Source: Gemmatimonadota bacterium
Lineage (GTDB): Bacteria; Gemmatimonadota; Gemmatimonadetes; Gemmatimonadales; Gemmatimonadaceae
NCBI GenBank assembly: GCA_003155795.1
Contig: PMEM01000017.1
Span: 1-63,404 of the forward strand
Length of the DNA stretch: 63,404 nucleotides
Direction of reading: 5' to 3'
The translations under genes and the position numbers were made by a program. Of the stretch, positions 28,921 to 39,243 are shown piece after piece (position 1 is the stretch's first letter; each line of letters begins with the position of its first letter). Below the pieces are notes generated by a model. The model did not search any database. It saw nothing but the letters and a program-made list of their open reading frames with translations, and was not told the origin of the DNA.

Positions 28921-30568
28921 GGAGCGCACCGGTCGGGCGGCGTTCATGGTAGGGTCCGGCATCTTCGCGAGCAAGGTTGCAGGCCTGATTCGGCAGCGCA
29001 TATTCGCCCACTTCCTTGGTGTGTCTCTCGCCAACGATGCATTCCAGGGCGCGTTCAGAATTCCGAACATGCTCCAGAATCTCTTCGGCGAGGGAGTGCT
29101 GTCGGCCTCATTTATTCCGGAATACGCGGGTACGCTGGCGCGAGGTGAAGTACGCGACGCCGATGAGTTGGCGGGCGCGGTTTTCGGTGCCCTGGTGCTC
29201 GTCGCGTCGGTAATTGTGCTCGCTGGAGTCATTGCTGCTCCGCAGCTGGTTGGTATACTTGCCGGCGGCGGATCGACGGTCAGCACACTGATGCGCCCGT
29301 TTGCAGGGTTCCTCCCGAAGTCTTTTGTCGCGTGGCTCGCCGCGACGGGTGCGACTCCCACGGAGGGAGCACTCACGACGACACTGGTGAGGATTCTCTT
29401 TCCGGGGGCCGGCCTTCTCGTCTTCTCCGCGTGGTGTCTGGGAGTTCTGAATACGCATCGCAAGTTCCTGGTGTCGTACATGGCGCCACTTGCGTGGAAC
29501 GGGGTGATCATTGCAGCGCTTCTGCTATACGGGCCCAGGCGGTCACCATCGGGGCTCGTCATTGCGGTAGCGTGGGCATCGGTGATCGGCAGCGCGGGTC
29601 AGTTTCTTGTCCAGCTGCCGAGCATTCGGCGCGTCGCACCGACAATAGTACCGAACTTTCACTTCGGTTTGCCGAGCGTACGGCGAGTTTTCAAGCAGTT
29701 TTCGTCGGTATTTATGAGTCGTGGCGTTGTGCAGATCAGCGGGTTCATAGACCTGGCGCTTGCGTATCGGCTGCCAATCGGCGCTGTGTCGTCGCTCGCG
29801 TATGCGCAAACGCTGTACATGCTTCCGGGCAGTCTCTTCGGGATGTCGGTCTCAGCCGCTGAACTTCCGGCAATGTCGAGCGCACTCGGCACGCAGGAAG
29901 AAATTGCAGCGCAGTTGCGCGTGCGCCTCAACGCCGGAATGGAGCGAATTGCATTCTTCATAGTTCCGTGCGTGATTGCTTTTCTGGCGCTAGGCGATAT
30001 CGTCACCGGTGCCCTCTATCAGACAGGCGCGTTCAGGCGCGACAATACGATCTGGGTCTGGGAGATTCTTGTCGGCTCGAGCGTCGGTCTGCTGGCTTCG
30101 ACTCTGGGACGCCTCGATTCATCGACGTACTACGCACTTCGGGACACGCGGACGCCGCTCAAGTTCGCACTCATCCGGATTGCGTTGACGACGGTCCTCG
30201 GTGTGATCTTCGCGTTCCAGCTTCCGGGCTGGCTTGGACTTGATGCAAAGCTTGGCGCGGCGGGGCTTACGGCGTCAGCTGGTATCGCCGGCTGGGTCGA
30301 GTTCATTCTACTGCGTCGCGGGTTGACTCGCCGAATCGGGCGGACGGGACTCTCGGTGAAATATGTCGTGAGATTGTGGATCGCTGGACTGGGAGCAGCA
30401 CTGCTTGGCTCTGCTGCCCGGTTCGTGATCCCGACGTCACGACCGCTGTTACTGGCCTTGCTGGCGCTCGGCATGTTCGCGATCGCATATGGCGTGATCG
30501 GAGCTGGACTTGGGATTCCCGAAGCGAAGATGCTGGCGGCGAAACTGCGGCGGCGATCAGGCGTATAA
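28913..30568 (+). CDS. murJ: lipid II flippase MurJ
   Basis: 551 aa with about 14 predicted TM helices of the MOP/MATE-like superfamily. The N-terminus SGIFASKVAGLIRQRIFAHFLG and the IPNMLQNLFGEGVLSASFIPEY segment are the MurJ (MviN) hallmarks. It flips the peptidoglycan precursor lipid II to the periplasmic face. GTG start at 28913 overlapping bshC; uvrC follows after 6 bases. Confidence 0.95.
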   Translation: MTEERTGRAAFMVGSGIFASKVAGLIRQRIFAHFLGVSLANDAFQGAFRIPNMLQNLFGEGVLSASFIPEYAGTLARGEVRDADELAGAVFGALVLVASVIVLAGVIAAPQLVGILAGGGSTVSTLMRPFAGFLPKSFVAWLAATGATPTEGALTTTLVRILFPGAGLLVFSAWCLGVLNTHRKFLVSYMAPLAWNGVIIAALLLYGPRRSPSGLVIAVAWASVIGSAGQFLVQLPSIRRVAPTIVPNFHFGLPSVRRVFKQFSSVFMSRGVVQISGFIDLALAYRLPIGAVSSLAYAQTLYMLPGSLFGMSVSAAELPAMSSALGTQEEIAAQLRVRLNAGMERIAFFIVPCVIAFLALGDIVTGALYQTGAFRRDNTIWVWEILVGSSVGLLASTLGRLDSSTYYALRDTRTPLKFALIRIALTTVLGVIFAFQLPGWLGLDAKLGAAGLTASAGIAGWVEFILLRRGLTRRIGRTGLSVKYVVRLWIAGLGAALLGSAARFVIPTSRPLLLALLALGMFAIAYGVIGAGLGIPEAKMLAAKLRRRSGV

Positions 30569-30574
30569 CTTTCG

Positions 30575-32413
30575 ATGGTGAAGGCCCCCGAATTAGTTGC
30601 GCAGAAATTGCAGCATCTGCCGGATAGCCCAGGAGTATATCTCTGGAAGGACGCCGGTGGCGACGTGCTGTACGTCGGTAAGGCAAAGAGCCTCAGGTCA
30701 CGTGTGCGGAGCTACTTTGCGAGCGACCACCCGTTCAGCCTCAAGACACAACACCTGGTGCGGCATGTCGCCGACCTTGAAACGATCGTCGTGCCGACGG
30801 AAGCGCACGCGCTTGTACTCGAAGCGAATCTGATCAAGGAATATCATCCAAGGTTCAATATCGCGCTGCGCGATGACAAGTCATACCCGTACATCAAGGT
30901 TACAGTCAACGAGCCGTTTCCACGGATGTTCGTTACCCGAAGAGTAGTCAGTGACGGAGCCAAGTATTTCGGTCCGTACACCGACGTAGGTGCGATGAGG
31001 CGCTCGCTTAATGTCGTTCGGCGGATATTCACCGTGCGTACGTGCAACTACGATATGCCCCGCGAGATGCCGGAGCGGCCGTGTCTCGACTTCTTCATTC
31101 AACGTTGCAAGGCGCCCTGTGTATTCAAACAGACCCAGGCAGACTACGCGTCGATGATAGACGAGGTTACCCTGTTTCTCGAAGGACGGTCGGATGAGGT
31201 AATTCGCAGGGTGCGTGAGCGAATGGAGCTTGCGGCATCAAGCCTCGACTTTGAACGAGCCGCCGAGATGCGCGATGCGTTGCATCACCTTGAGAAGATG
31301 GAAGAGCCGACGGTTGTCCTGCGCGTGGAAGGAGGCGACCGCGACGTAGTCGGATATGCTCGCGACGGAGATGACGCTGTCGTGGCGCTGCTGCGAATCC
31401 GCGACGGTAAACTACTCGCGCGCGAACATCGGTTCATTGAGAATGTCGACGGTGAAGCCGACGGTGACGTGCTGCGACTGTTCCTCGCCGGTACTTATGT
31501 CGCGATGCCGGAGCGCAGTTCCGAGCTGCTGCTACCCTTCGATTTTCCAGATCGCGCGCTACTGGAAGAGTCGTTGCCGGGCGAGAGTGTGCATGTGCCG
31601 CAGCGCGGTGTTCGGCGCGAACTCGTGCAGCTTGCGGAGCAGAACGCGCGCCATCTTCTTGAAGAGTTGAAACTGTCGTCGGCAGAATCGGACGTGCGTG
31701 CTGGTGACCCCGTTTACGATCTCGCAAGAGAACTCGCACTTCATAAACTGCCACGCACGATGGCCTGTTTCGACATATCCACGACGCAGGGCACGGATAC
31801 GGTTGGCTCGTGCGTTTTCTTCGAGAACGGCCGGGCCAAAAGAGGTGAGTATCGGAAATTCAAGGTGAAGACGGTCGTCGGTACTGATGACTTTGCGTCG
31901 ATGAACGAAGTAGTGGCACGTTATTTCAATAGACGTACGACGGACGGGAAACCACTCCCTGATCTCGTGGTCATCGACGGCGGCAAGGGCCAGCTGTCGG
32001 CTGCGCATGCGGCGCTGGATTCGATCGGACTGGGTCAGATTGCGCTGATAAGCCTCGCCAAGCGCGATGAGGAAATATTTGTCTGGGGCCGAGCGGAACC
32101 GTTGCGCTTGTCGCGGCGCTCACCGGCTCTTCGACTGCTGCAGAGAATCCGGGACGAGGCGCATCGCTTCGCCGTGACATTCAACCGGAAGCGCCGTAGC
32201 ATGCGGACGGTAACCTCGGCGTTGTTATCGATCCCCGGAGTTGGGCCGGTCAAGCGGCGGCAACTCATAAATGTGTTTGGCAGCGTGCAGGGAGTACGGG
32301 ATGCGAGCGAGGACGACATTGCTGCGCTACCGGGCTTTACAAAGGCGTCCGCGCGGCGTCTCAAGGAGCAGCTCGCCGCGTCGGACGCGACAGCTGCTCC
32401 TGCCGGCGGGTAG
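30575..32413 (+). CDS. uvrC: excinuclease ABC subunit C
   Basis: 612 aa, normal UvrC length. The GIY-YIG nuclease (GVYLWKD ... VLYVGKAKSLRSRV) is at residues 15-95, a UVR domain (LDFERAAEMRDAL) near 220-245, the RNase H-like second nuclease (FDISTTQGT, VVIDGGKGQLSAA) near 390-510, and a C-terminal double helix-hairpin-helix (SIPGVGPVKRRQL). It makes both incisions in nucleotide excision repair with UvrAB. The 91 bases after it contain no gene or clear terminator. Confidence 0.97.
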   Translation: MVKAPELVAQKLQHLPDSPGVYLWKDAGGDVLYVGKAKSLRSRVRSYFASDHPFSLKTQHLVRHVADLETIVVPTEAHALVLEANLIKEYHPRFNIALRDDKSYPYIKVTVNEPFPRMFVTRRVVSDGAKYFGPYTDVGAMRRSLNVVRRIFTVRTCNYDMPREMPERPCLDFFIQRCKAPCVFKQTQADYASMIDEVTLFLEGRSDEVIRRVRERMELAASSLDFERAAEMRDALHHLEKMEEPTVVLRVEGGDRDVVGYARDGDDAVVALLRIRDGKLLAREHRFIENVDGEADGDVLRLFLAGTYVAMPERSSELLLPFDFPDRALLEESLPGESVHVPQRGVRRELVQLAEQNARHLLEELKLSSAESDVRAGDPVYDLARELALHKLPRTMACFDISTTQGTDTVGSCVFFENGRAKRGEYRKFKVKTVVGTDDFASMNEVVARYFNRRTTDGKPLPDLVVIDGGKGQLSAAHAALDSIGLGQIALISLAKRDEEIFVWGRAEPLRLSRRSPALRLLQRIRDEAHRFAVTFNRKRRSMRTVTSALLSIPGVGPVKRRQLINVFGSVQGVRDASEDDIAALPGFTKASARRLKEQLAASDATAAPAGG

Positions 32414-32504
32414 CTGGATCGGACCGGCCGCGGTGTGCGCACCACCACACGTCTGTTCCGCGACTCCTTGCCCAGCCTCGGGTGCCGGGTGACATTAGAG
32501 GTAT

Positions 32505-33368
32505 ATGGCTTGGTTCAAGAAGGACAAGAAGCCCCGGCGCCCACGCAGCGACCGACTGGAGATCCCGGCTGACGCTTGGGAAAAATGCGAGTCGTGCGGC
32601 TACACGGACATCACGGAGAAATTCGTCAGGAATCTCAACGTTTGCCCGAATTGTGGCTTCCACCGCCGAATCCGGGCGTGGGACTACGCCAATATCTTCC
32701 TCGATGAGGGAACAGCTGAAGAGACGGAGGTTGAAATCCGTTCGTCTGATCCCCTTGGCTTTCCCGAGTACGCGCAGCGACTCAAGAAGGCGACCACCAA
32801 TGCAGGAGAGGGCGACGCCATTCTCACGCTTAGCGGCCAGTTGGGCGGATCGCCGATAGGCCTGGGTGTTATGGACTTCGCCTTCATGGGTGGCTCCATG
32901 GGCTCCGTGGTCGGCGAAAAGATCGCCAGGCTTGGCCAGCGTTCGCTCGAAAAGAAGCACCCGCTCGTTATCGTCTGTGCGTCTGGCGGCGCGCGCATGC
33001 AGGAAGGAGTTCTATCCCTGATGCAGATGGCCAAGGTGTCCGCGATGCTATCGCAGCTTGCAGAGCGACGCGTGCCCTACGTTTCGCTTCTGACGAACCC
33101 GACTACAGGCGGCGTCAGTGCGAGTTTCGCCATGCTCGGTGATGCAATCATAGCCGAACCCGGCGCGGTCATCGGATTCGCGGGTCCCAGGGTGATCAAG
33201 CAGACGATCGGCCAGGATCTGCCCGAAGGCTTCCAGACAGCCGAATTTCTGCTGGAGCACGGCATTGTGGACATGGTAATCCCGAGACACGAACTAAAGC
33301 CAACGGTCGGACGCCTCCTGCGACACATGAGCGGCAAGCCCGCGGCGTCTGGATGGCTCTCGACCTGA
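32505..33368 (+). CDS. accD: acetyl-CoA carboxylase carboxyltransferase subunit beta
   Basis: 287 aa. It makes malonyl-CoA with AccA, committing carbon to fatty acids. An N-terminal C4 zinc finger (Cys28, Cys31, Cys47, Cys50) is followed by the crotonase-like carboxyltransferase domain with GGSMGSVVGEKI, SGGARMQEG and NPTTGGVSASFAMLGD. ATG 32505 is preceded by a GAGGTAT. It overlaps folC by 16 bases, the accD-folC pairing seen in many bacteria. Confidence 0.96.
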   Translation: MAWFKKDKKPRRPRSDRLEIPADAWEKCESCGYTDITEKFVRNLNVCPNCGFHRRIRAWDYANIFLDEGTAEETEVEIRSSDPLGFPEYAQRLKKATTNAGEGDAILTLSGQLGGSPIGLGVMDFAFMGGSMGSVVGEKIARLGQRSLEKKHPLVIVCASGGARMQEGVLSLMQMAKVSAMLSQLAERRVPYVSLLTNPTTGGVSASFAMLGDAIIAEPGAVIGFAGPRVIKQTIGQDLPEGFQTAEFLLEHGIVDMVIPRHELKPTVGRLLRHMSGKPAASGWLST

Positions 33369-34660
33369 GCTATAAGGAGACAATAGAACGACTGTTCGAG
33401 AGAACCGGCTCCAGAATTGCGCCGGGTCTCGAGAGGACCGAACAGTTGCTTGACGCGCTTGGCGACCCGCATCGAAGGTATCCGTCCTTTCACGTTGCTG
33501 GTACCAACGGGAAGGGCAGCACCGTCGCCACGCTTGACGCGCTGTTGCGTTTCGGAGGCCGCAGGGTCGCGCGTTACACGTCACCACACCTGGTGGACTT
33601 TCGCGAGCGCATCGCGATCAATGGTGAAATCATTTCGGAGGAGGCGCTCCTTGCCTTGCTGCGGCGCATCGAGCCGCTCGCAGAGTCGATCGATGCAACC
33701 TTCTTCGAGATCACGACTGCGGCGGCGCTGGCGTACTTCGCCGAGTCCGGAGTGGACGTCGCGGTAGTCGAGACTGGGCTGGGTGGCGCGCTCGACAGCA
33801 CCAACGTGCTCGATCCGGTCGTCGCGACGGTGACAAATATTTCGCTCGATCACACTGAATTCCTGGGAAAGACGCTTCAGTCGATCGCTGACGAAAAGGG
33901 CGGGATTTTCAAGTTTGGGAAACCGGCCGTGATTGCGGAGCCGCGCCTGGATATCGCCAAGCGCCTTGCGCAAAAAGCGGCTGACCGCGGGGCCACGCCG
34001 ATCTCCGTCGTTCGATCGGATTGGCGGGCATGGTCGGTGTCGCTCGCCGGTGGGATGACATCGTTCACGGCGGCGACGCCGTTGGGTCGCACAAGGCTCT
34101 CGACTCCACTTATTGGTGAGCACCAGGTTCGTAACACGATGGCCGCGCTTGCGACCATCCATGCGGCGGGTCCTGAGTACGCCATCAAGAAGGAGGACAT
34201 CAACCGCGCATTGTCGTCGGTGACACTTCCTGGGCGATTCCAGCGGGTCCACAATTGGATATTCGATGTGGCTCACAACGCGGCGGGCGCGAGGGCCCTG
34301 GCGGAAACTCTGGCAGCGCGCCCATCCGCTCCGCCGGTCACCGTGGTTCTGGGCGTGTTGAAGGACAAGGACTGGGAGGGGATAATCGACGAGCTTGCTC
34401 CGGTGACGAGCCGGTTCATCATAACCCAGCCGTTGAGCGCACCTCCAAACCGTGCATGGGACCCGCTTCTTGCAGCGGCACATGCGAATGCGTGCAAAGT
34501 GCCGGTCGATCTGGACCCGGATTTTCGGATCGCGATGGAGCGTGCACAGAATCTCCCTGGGACCAAGGTGGTGTGCGGCTCGTTCCACACCGTTGGCGAC
34601 GCGATGCGCATACTCGGCATCGACCCGACTGCCTCGGCAACTCGGCCGAAGCACGACTGA
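33353..34660 (+). CDS. folC: bifunctional folylpolyglutamate/dihydrofolate synthase
   Basis: 435 aa Mur-ligase-family enzyme adding glutamate to folates. The P-loop GTNGKGSTVATLDALL is near residue 48, followed by YTSPHLVDFRERI, the omega-loop region DSTNVLDPVVATVTNISLDH and the central FQRVHNWIFDVAHNAAGA motif. Start ATG 33353 within the accD end. A 97-base gap separates it from hisS. Confidence 0.94.
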   Translation: MALDLSYKETIERLFERTGSRIAPGLERTEQLLDALGDPHRRYPSFHVAGTNGKGSTVATLDALLRFGGRRVARYTSPHLVDFRERIAINGEIISEEALLALLRRIEPLAESIDATFFEITTAAALAYFAESGVDVAVVETGLGGALDSTNVLDPVVATVTNISLDHTEFLGKTLQSIADEKGGIFKFGKPAVIAEPRLDIAKRLAQKAADRGATPISVVRSDWRAWSVSLAGGMTSFTAATPLGRTRLSTPLIGEHQVRNTMAALATIHAAGPEYAIKKEDINRALSSVTLPGRFQRVHNWIFDVAHNAAGARALAETLAARPSAPPVTVVLGVLKDKDWEGIIDELAPVTSRFIITQPLSAPPNRAWDPLLAAAHANACKVPVDLDPDFRIAMERAQNLPGTKVVCGSFHTVGDAMRILGIDPTASATRPKHD

Positions 34661-34757
34661 GCCGCGAGTCCAGGGACGGTCGTCAGGAGTCGGACCAGGA
34701 CCGCGCTGGGCTGGCAAGGTGGTAGCACCTACCCGTAAGACCGGATAGGTTTGGACG

Positions 34758-35978
34758 ATGGCGCACACGACACTCCCGGGTTTCCGAGATTTCTACCCGG
34801 AACAGTTGGCCGAGCGCGCGCACGTGATGCGGGCATGGCGCGAAGTTGCCCGTCGGTACGCGTTCATGGAGTACGACGGCCCGCCGCTCGAACCACTCGA
34901 CCTATATACAGCGAAGAGCGGCGATGAAATCGTCGGTCAGCTCTACAATTTTGTTGACAAGGGCGGACGCGAGGTCGCGCTTCGTCCTGAAATGACACCG
35001 ACGCTCGCACGTATGGTTGGGGCGCGCGCAAATTCCCTGCGCAAGCCGACGCGTTGGTTTTCGACGCCGCAACTCTTTCGGTATGAGCGTCAACAGAAAG
35101 GCCGGCTTCGCGAGCACTACCAGCTCAACATGGACATCGTGGGCGAGAGCGGAGTGGCGGCGGACGCGGAGCTGGTTGCGTGTGCAATCGACATCTGTCG
35201 CGAGTTGAACCTTACGTCGAACGAGGTTGTCGTTCGGGTGAGCGACAGACGAGTGATGCATGCATATCTGGCAGCGCTCGGTATCGCACCCGATTCATTT
35301 GAGGCCGTACTTGGAGTCGCGGACAAGCTTGCGCGGCAACCCCGCGCTATTTCGGCGGAGAAACTTGCCGCTGCCGGATTGAATGTTGACCAGGTAGAGC
35401 GTGTACTGGACATTCCGCATGCCACGATCGACACAGTCGAGTTTGCGATCAGCGCAGCATCCGGAGTTGGTATTGAACACGTCCAGGAGTTGCGCAATTT
35501 CTTCGACTACGTCGCTCAATTGGTTCCGGGTGGCGAAGCGTGGCTGCAGTTCGACCTTTCCATTGTCCGAGGGCTCGCGTACTACACCGGGATCGTGTTC
35601 GAGCTGTTTGATCGATCCGGAGAATTCCGCGCCATCTGCGGCGGCGGCAGGTACGACAATCTGCTTGATGCAATTGGTGGTACGTCGCTCCCTGCACTCG
35701 GTTTCGGGATGGGCGATGTGGTATTGACGGAGTTGCTTCGTGCCAGGAATCTGCTCCCGTCGATGGCGCAGACTGTTGATTACTGGCTGACCGCGGATGA
35801 CGATATCCCGGTGCTCCGGGTCATGAGCGAAGCCGCATCGCTTCGTGCAAAGGGCTTCTCTGTAGAGTATGCATTACGGCGCCAATCGGTGTCGAAGCAA
35901 CGCAAGGCGGCAATTACCGCTGGCGCTCGTAACATTGTTCACCTGACAAATTCGACAGCGACGGACTCGAGTGTCTGA
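34758..35978 (+). CDS. hisS: histidyl-tRNA synthetase
   Basis: 406 aa class II synthetase. Motif 1 region near the N-terminus ([11 protein letters not shown]), [12 protein letters not shown], motif 2 ([24 protein letters not shown]) and the HisRS-specific loop [15 protein letters not shown] near residue 275, which here has Ala where many bacterial enzymes have Asp (RGLDYY); the Ala form is known to me from plastid and Bacteroidetes-like enzymes. The C-terminal anticodon domain is present but ends early, about 20 residues short of the usual. A HisZ role is less likely because that domain exists and no his operon gene is nearby. Confidence 0.88.
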   Translation: MAHTTLPGFRDFYPEQLAERAHVMRAWREVARRYAFMEYDGPPLEPLDLYTAKSGDEIVGQLYNFVDKGGREVALRPEMTPTLARMVGARANSLRKPTRWFSTPQLFRYERQQKGRLREHYQLNMDIVGESGVAADAELVACAIDICRELNLTSNEVVVRVSDRRVMHAYLAALGIAPDSFEAVLGVADKLARQPRAISAEKLAAAGLNVDQVERVLDIPHATIDTVEFAISAASGVGIEHVQELRNFFDYVAQLVPGGEAWLQFDLSIVRGLAYYTGIVFELFDRSGEFRAICGGGRYDNLLDAIGGTSLPALGFGMGDVVLTELLRARNLLPSMAQTVDYWLTADDDIPVLRVMSEAASLRAKGFSVEYALRRQSVSKQRKAAITAGARNIVHLTNSTATDSSV

Positions 35979-36007
35979 CGCCGCGCGATTTTCCAAATAC
36001 TTCATCG

Positions 36008-37477
36008 ATGGCTGACGAAAAAAGACTTCCAACTCGCGCTCAGGATTTCAGCGGCTGGTACAACGAGCTGGTCGTGCGCGCGGAACTGGCTGATTACGCA
36101 CCAGTGCGCGGTTGCATGGTCATTCGTCCAAATGGATACGGGATCTGGGAGCGGATGCAGCGGCAGTTGGACGATATGTTCAAGGCCACCGGTCACCAGA
36201 ATGCCTATTTCCCATTGTTAATCCCACAGAGCTTCCTGCAGAAGGAAGCGCAGCACGTGGAAGGGTTTGCGCCAGAGACGGCGGTTGTAACTCATGGCGG
36301 TGGCAAGAAACTCGACGAGCCGTTGGTAATCCGGCCGACGTCGGAGACGATCATCTATTCGATGTTCGCCAAATGGGTGCAGAGCTACAGGGATCTTCCG
36401 CTCCTCATCAACCAGTGGGCCAACGTGGTGCGCTGGGAAATGCGCACGCGTCTGTTTCTGCGCACGCTCGAATTTCTATGGCAGGAAGGCCACACGGCCC
36501 ATGCAACGGAAGCCGAGGCCGAGGAGGAGACACGGCGCATGCTCGGCGTGTACCGGGACTTCATGGAAGGATGGATGGCCATGCCGGTTGTGACTGGTCG
36601 AAAGAGCGAGTCGGAGAAGTTCGCGGGCGCGCTTCGCACATACTCCTGCGAGGCGATGATGCAGGACAACAAGGCATTGCAGGCGGGAACGTCGCACAAT
36701 CTCGGTCAGAACTTTGCGAAGGCTTTCGATCTGACGTTTCAGACAGAGGCTGGCGAACTGGATTTCGCGTGGAACACGAGCTGGGGCGTGTCGACGCGGT
36801 TGGTTGGCGGGCTCGTGATGACCCATGGTGATGACAATGGCCTTATCACGCCGCCTCTGCTCGCACCAATCGAAGTCGTTATCGTCCCGATCTACCGTAC
36901 GGATGAGGATCGCGCGCGCGTCCTTGAAGTGGCGAATCAGATCAAGGGCTCGCTGGGGATGTGGGAACGTCGGTCGGCGGCGCGCGTGCGCATTCACGTG
37001 GACTCGCGCGAGGGAATCAAGCCAGGCGCGAAGTACTATGAGTGGGAGCTGCGTGGGATTCCCCTCCGAATGGAAATCGGCCCTCGGGATCTGGATGCCG
37101 GTCAGGCGGTGCTGGTGCGCCGTGATACGAGAGAGAAGCGGTCATACGCACTCGACACGATTGGCGAGAGCATGATCCAAATACTCATCGCGATTCAGGC
37201 TAATCTGCTCGAGACGGCACGTGCGCGCCGCGAGAGCAACAGCATTCGCGGGCCCATTACGTACGATCGATTCCGAGAAATCATGGACGGCGATGGCGCC
37301 TTCGTATATGCCGGTTGGTGCGGCTCGGCGGATTGCGAGGCACGGATCAAGGAAGAAACGAAAGCTACGATCCGGGTTCTGCCCGACGAGGAGTTCCGGT
37401 CCGCCGACGCGCCGACGAAGTGTCTGATGTGTGGAGAGAAGGCTGTCGCAGAGGCGCTGTGGGCCAAGGCGTACTAG
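36008..37477 (+). CDS. proS: prolyl-tRNA synthetase (short, archaeal/eukaryotic-like type)
   Basis: 489 aa, the length of the ProRS type without the editing insertion domain. It begins with the [19 protein letters not shown] signature, carries motif 2 ([28 protein letters not shown]), the [13 protein letters not shown] segment, and ends in a zinc-like C-terminal domain ([13 protein letters not shown] ... CLMCGEKA) closing with a terminal Tyr (WAKAY), as in this family. Start ATG 36008. lysA follows in an overlapping frame. Confidence 0.95.
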   Translation: MADEKRLPTRAQDFSGWYNELVVRAELADYAPVRGCMVIRPNGYGIWERMQRQLDDMFKATGHQNAYFPLLIPQSFLQKEAQHVEGFAPETAVVTHGGGKKLDEPLVIRPTSETIIYSMFAKWVQSYRDLPLLINQWANVVRWEMRTRLFLRTLEFLWQEGHTAHATEAEAEEETRRMLGVYRDFMEGWMAMPVVTGRKSESEKFAGALRTYSCEAMMQDNKALQAGTSHNLGQNFAKAFDLTFQTEAGELDFAWNTSWGVSTRLVGGLVMTHGDDNGLITPPLLAPIEVVIVPIYRTDEDRARVLEVANQIKGSLGMWERRSAARVRIHVDSREGIKPGAKYYEWELRGIPLRMEIGPRDLDAGQAVLVRRDTREKRSYALDTIGESMIQILIAIQANLLETARARRESNSIRGPITYDRFREIMDGDGAFVYAGWCGSADCEARIKEETKATIRVLPDEEFRSADAPTKCLMCGEKAVAEALWAKAY

Positions 37478-38748
37478 AAGCGCCGGGCTACTCCCGGCGC
37501 GATGGTGTTCTGTGGTGCGAGGGAGTCAACCTCGGTGTAATTGCGGAACGGATGGGAACGCCAACGTACGTGTACAGCGCGGCGACGATATGCAACAGGC
37601 TTGAGTCGCTTACACAGGCGCTCGCCGGATTGCCGGTTCACATCCATTACAGTGTGAAGGCCAATTCGTCGAGGGCGATACTGGCGTTGCTCAAGTCGCG
37701 CGGTGTCGGCGTTGACATTGTTTCCGCGGGTGAGCTGCATCGCGCTCTGACGGCAGGTTTCGCGGGTTCGGACATGGTCTTCAGCGGAGTAGGGAAGACG
37801 GCTGTTGAACTGGAACGTGCGGTGAGGGCGGGAGTGAAAAGCATCAATGTGGAATCCGAGGGCGAAATCGCTTCGCTTCAGGAGATTGCTGCAGACCTGC
37901 GAGTGGTTGTCTCCGTCGCGCTGCGAGTAAATCCGGACATCGCCGTAGATACTCCGCACAAGTACACACGCACTGCGGAACTCGGTATGAAGTTCGGGAT
38001 TCCGCACGACAGTGTGATGCGTGTGGCGCGTGGGATGACCGAGATGCCGAATCTGAAGCTTACCGGCATTGCGACACACCTGGGATCCCAGATCGATGCT
38101 GTTGCTCCATATGCTCGCGCGGCTCACTTACTGGTTCGGCTCAAGCGCGAGATCGAGGGTGCCGGGATAGCTACAATATCGACGCTCGATCTTGGGGGCG
38201 GCCTGGGACTCGGAGCGTCCGGTGACAGTGGGGCATATCTGCAAGCGTACGCGGAGGCGCTTCGCGTGATCGCCGAGGAGCCGGGCACCGAGATTCTCAT
38301 TGAACCCGGCAGGTTCATTGTTGCAGAAGCTGGCGTGCTACTCACGCGCGTGCTGTATCGGAAGAGCAGTGGTGGAACGGAGATTGTCGTTACGGATGCA
38401 GGGATGAACGATTTCATTCGTCCGTCGCTCTACGAATCGCTTCACGCAATTGAGAGCGTTGACATTGCCGATGAGCCGAAGTTGCTTGCGAACGTTGTTG
38501 GCCCGGTTTGCGAGAGTGGCGATTTCTTCGCCACCGGCAGGCTGATCCCCGAAGTGGGGCCCGGGAGCCTTCTGGTGGTGCGGACCGCTGGTGCCTACGG
38601 ATATTCGATGGCGTCGAATTACAACTCCCGCCCGCGCCCTGCCGAGGTTCTGGTAGATGGCGACAGGTTTGCCTTGATCACAGAGCGCGAGTCTGACGCT
38701 GACCTTACGCGTCGAGAGATTTCTGCGCCGCACTGGAGCGAAGACTGA
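37459..38748 (+). CDS. lysA: diaminopimelate decarboxylase
   Basis: About 429 aa PLP enzyme converting meso-diaminopimelate to lysine. The PLP lysine is in [14 protein letters not shown] near residue 60, the PLP-phosphate loop in LGGGLGLG, then EPGRFIV and the substrate Cys in CESGDFF. The frame is open far into proS, but the family N-terminus ([16 protein letters not shown]) demands a start just before it. No ATG is available, so GTG 37459 (19-base overlap with proS) is the best choice. The stop overlaps the next ATG. Confidence 0.9.
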   Translation: MGQGVLEAPGYSRRDGVLWCEGVNLGVIAERMGTPTYVYSAATICNRLESLTQALAGLPVHIHYSVKANSSRAILALLKSRGVGVDIVSAGELHRALTAGFAGSDMVFSGVGKTAVELERAVRAGVKSINVESEGEIASLQEIAADLRVVVSVALRVNPDIAVDTPHKYTRTAELGMKFGIPHDSVMRVARGMTEMPNLKLTGIATHLGSQIDAVAPYARAAHLLVRLKREIEGAGIATISTLDLGGGLGLGASGDSGAYLQAYAEALRVIAEEPGTEILIEPGRFIVAEAGVLLTRVLYRKSSGGTEIVVTDAGMNDFIRPSLYESLHAIESVDIADEPKLLANVVGPVCESGDFFATGRLIPEVGPGSLLVVRTAGAYGYSMASNYNSRPRPAEVLVDGDRFALITERESDADLTRREISAPHWSED

Positions 38749-39236
38749 TGCGAGTTGGAATACTGGCAGATACGCACGATCGTGTTCCCGCGATCGCTGA
38801 GTTGGTGGCGCGAATGATTGCCGGAGGCGCCAGTCTGCTCATGCATGCTGGCGACCACTGCTCGCCCTTTTCGCTCACTCCTGTGAACGATGCGAACATT
38901 CCAATGCTTGGCGTGTTCGGCCGAAACGACGGGGATCCGGAAGGCCTCGCAGCGATGGCGTCTCAGGGCGTTGGCACCGAGCTGTACGAGTCACCACACA
39001 GCTTTGAGGTATCTGGTGCGCAGATTCTCATCGTGCACGACATTGGAGAGGTCCACCAGCGTTCGCTGGACAACCATCAGTTCGTGTTTCACGGAAGCTC
39101 GCACCAGGCGGAGATGAAGACGCGAGGCGACACGCTGATCCTCAATCCTGGCGAGGCGTGTGGGTGGTTGTATGGATCGTGTACTGCTGCATTAGTCGAC
39201 CTCCAGACCCGCGAAGTGGAGATCATCAAACTGTGA
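38748..39236 (+). CDS. YfcE/MJ0936-type metallophosphoesterase
   Basis: 162 aa calcineurin-like phosphodiesterase of the small YfcE family. Metal-ligand motifs are in order: ADTHD (residues 7-11), MHAGDHC near 32, GRNDGD near 58, HDIGE near 92 and HGSSHQAE near 109, with NPGEA closing. The family hydrolyses model phosphodiesters; physiological substrate unknown. TGATG overlap with lysA; guaA follows after 7 bases. Confidence 0.9.
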   Translation: MRVGILADTHDRVPAIAELVARMIAGGASLLMHAGDHCSPFSLTPVNDANIPMLGVFGRNDGDPEGLAAMASQGVGTELYESPHSFEVSGAQILIVHDIGEVHQRSLDNHQFVFHGSSHQAEMKTRGDTLILNPGEACGWLYGSCTAALVDLQTREVEIIKL

Positions 39237-39243
39237 GCATCGG

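Noticed and set aside
34661..34757. T-box-like motif (aaggtggtagcacc) before hisS
   Set aside because: Only part of the T-box consensus matches, the gap is just 97 bases, there is no specifier stem and no terminator hairpin with a T-run. It is more simply a small AGGTG/CACCT hairpin.
33581..34768. 395-residue minus-strand frame opposite folC
   Set aside because: Shadow frame with Arg/His/Cys-rich text and no recognisable family; folC on the plus strand is unambiguous.
34758..35978. HisZ (ATP-phosphoribosyltransferase regulatory subunit) instead of HisS
   Set aside because: The HisRS-specific loop, motif 2 and an anticodon-domain-like C-terminus are present, and no histidine biosynthesis gene is adjacent.
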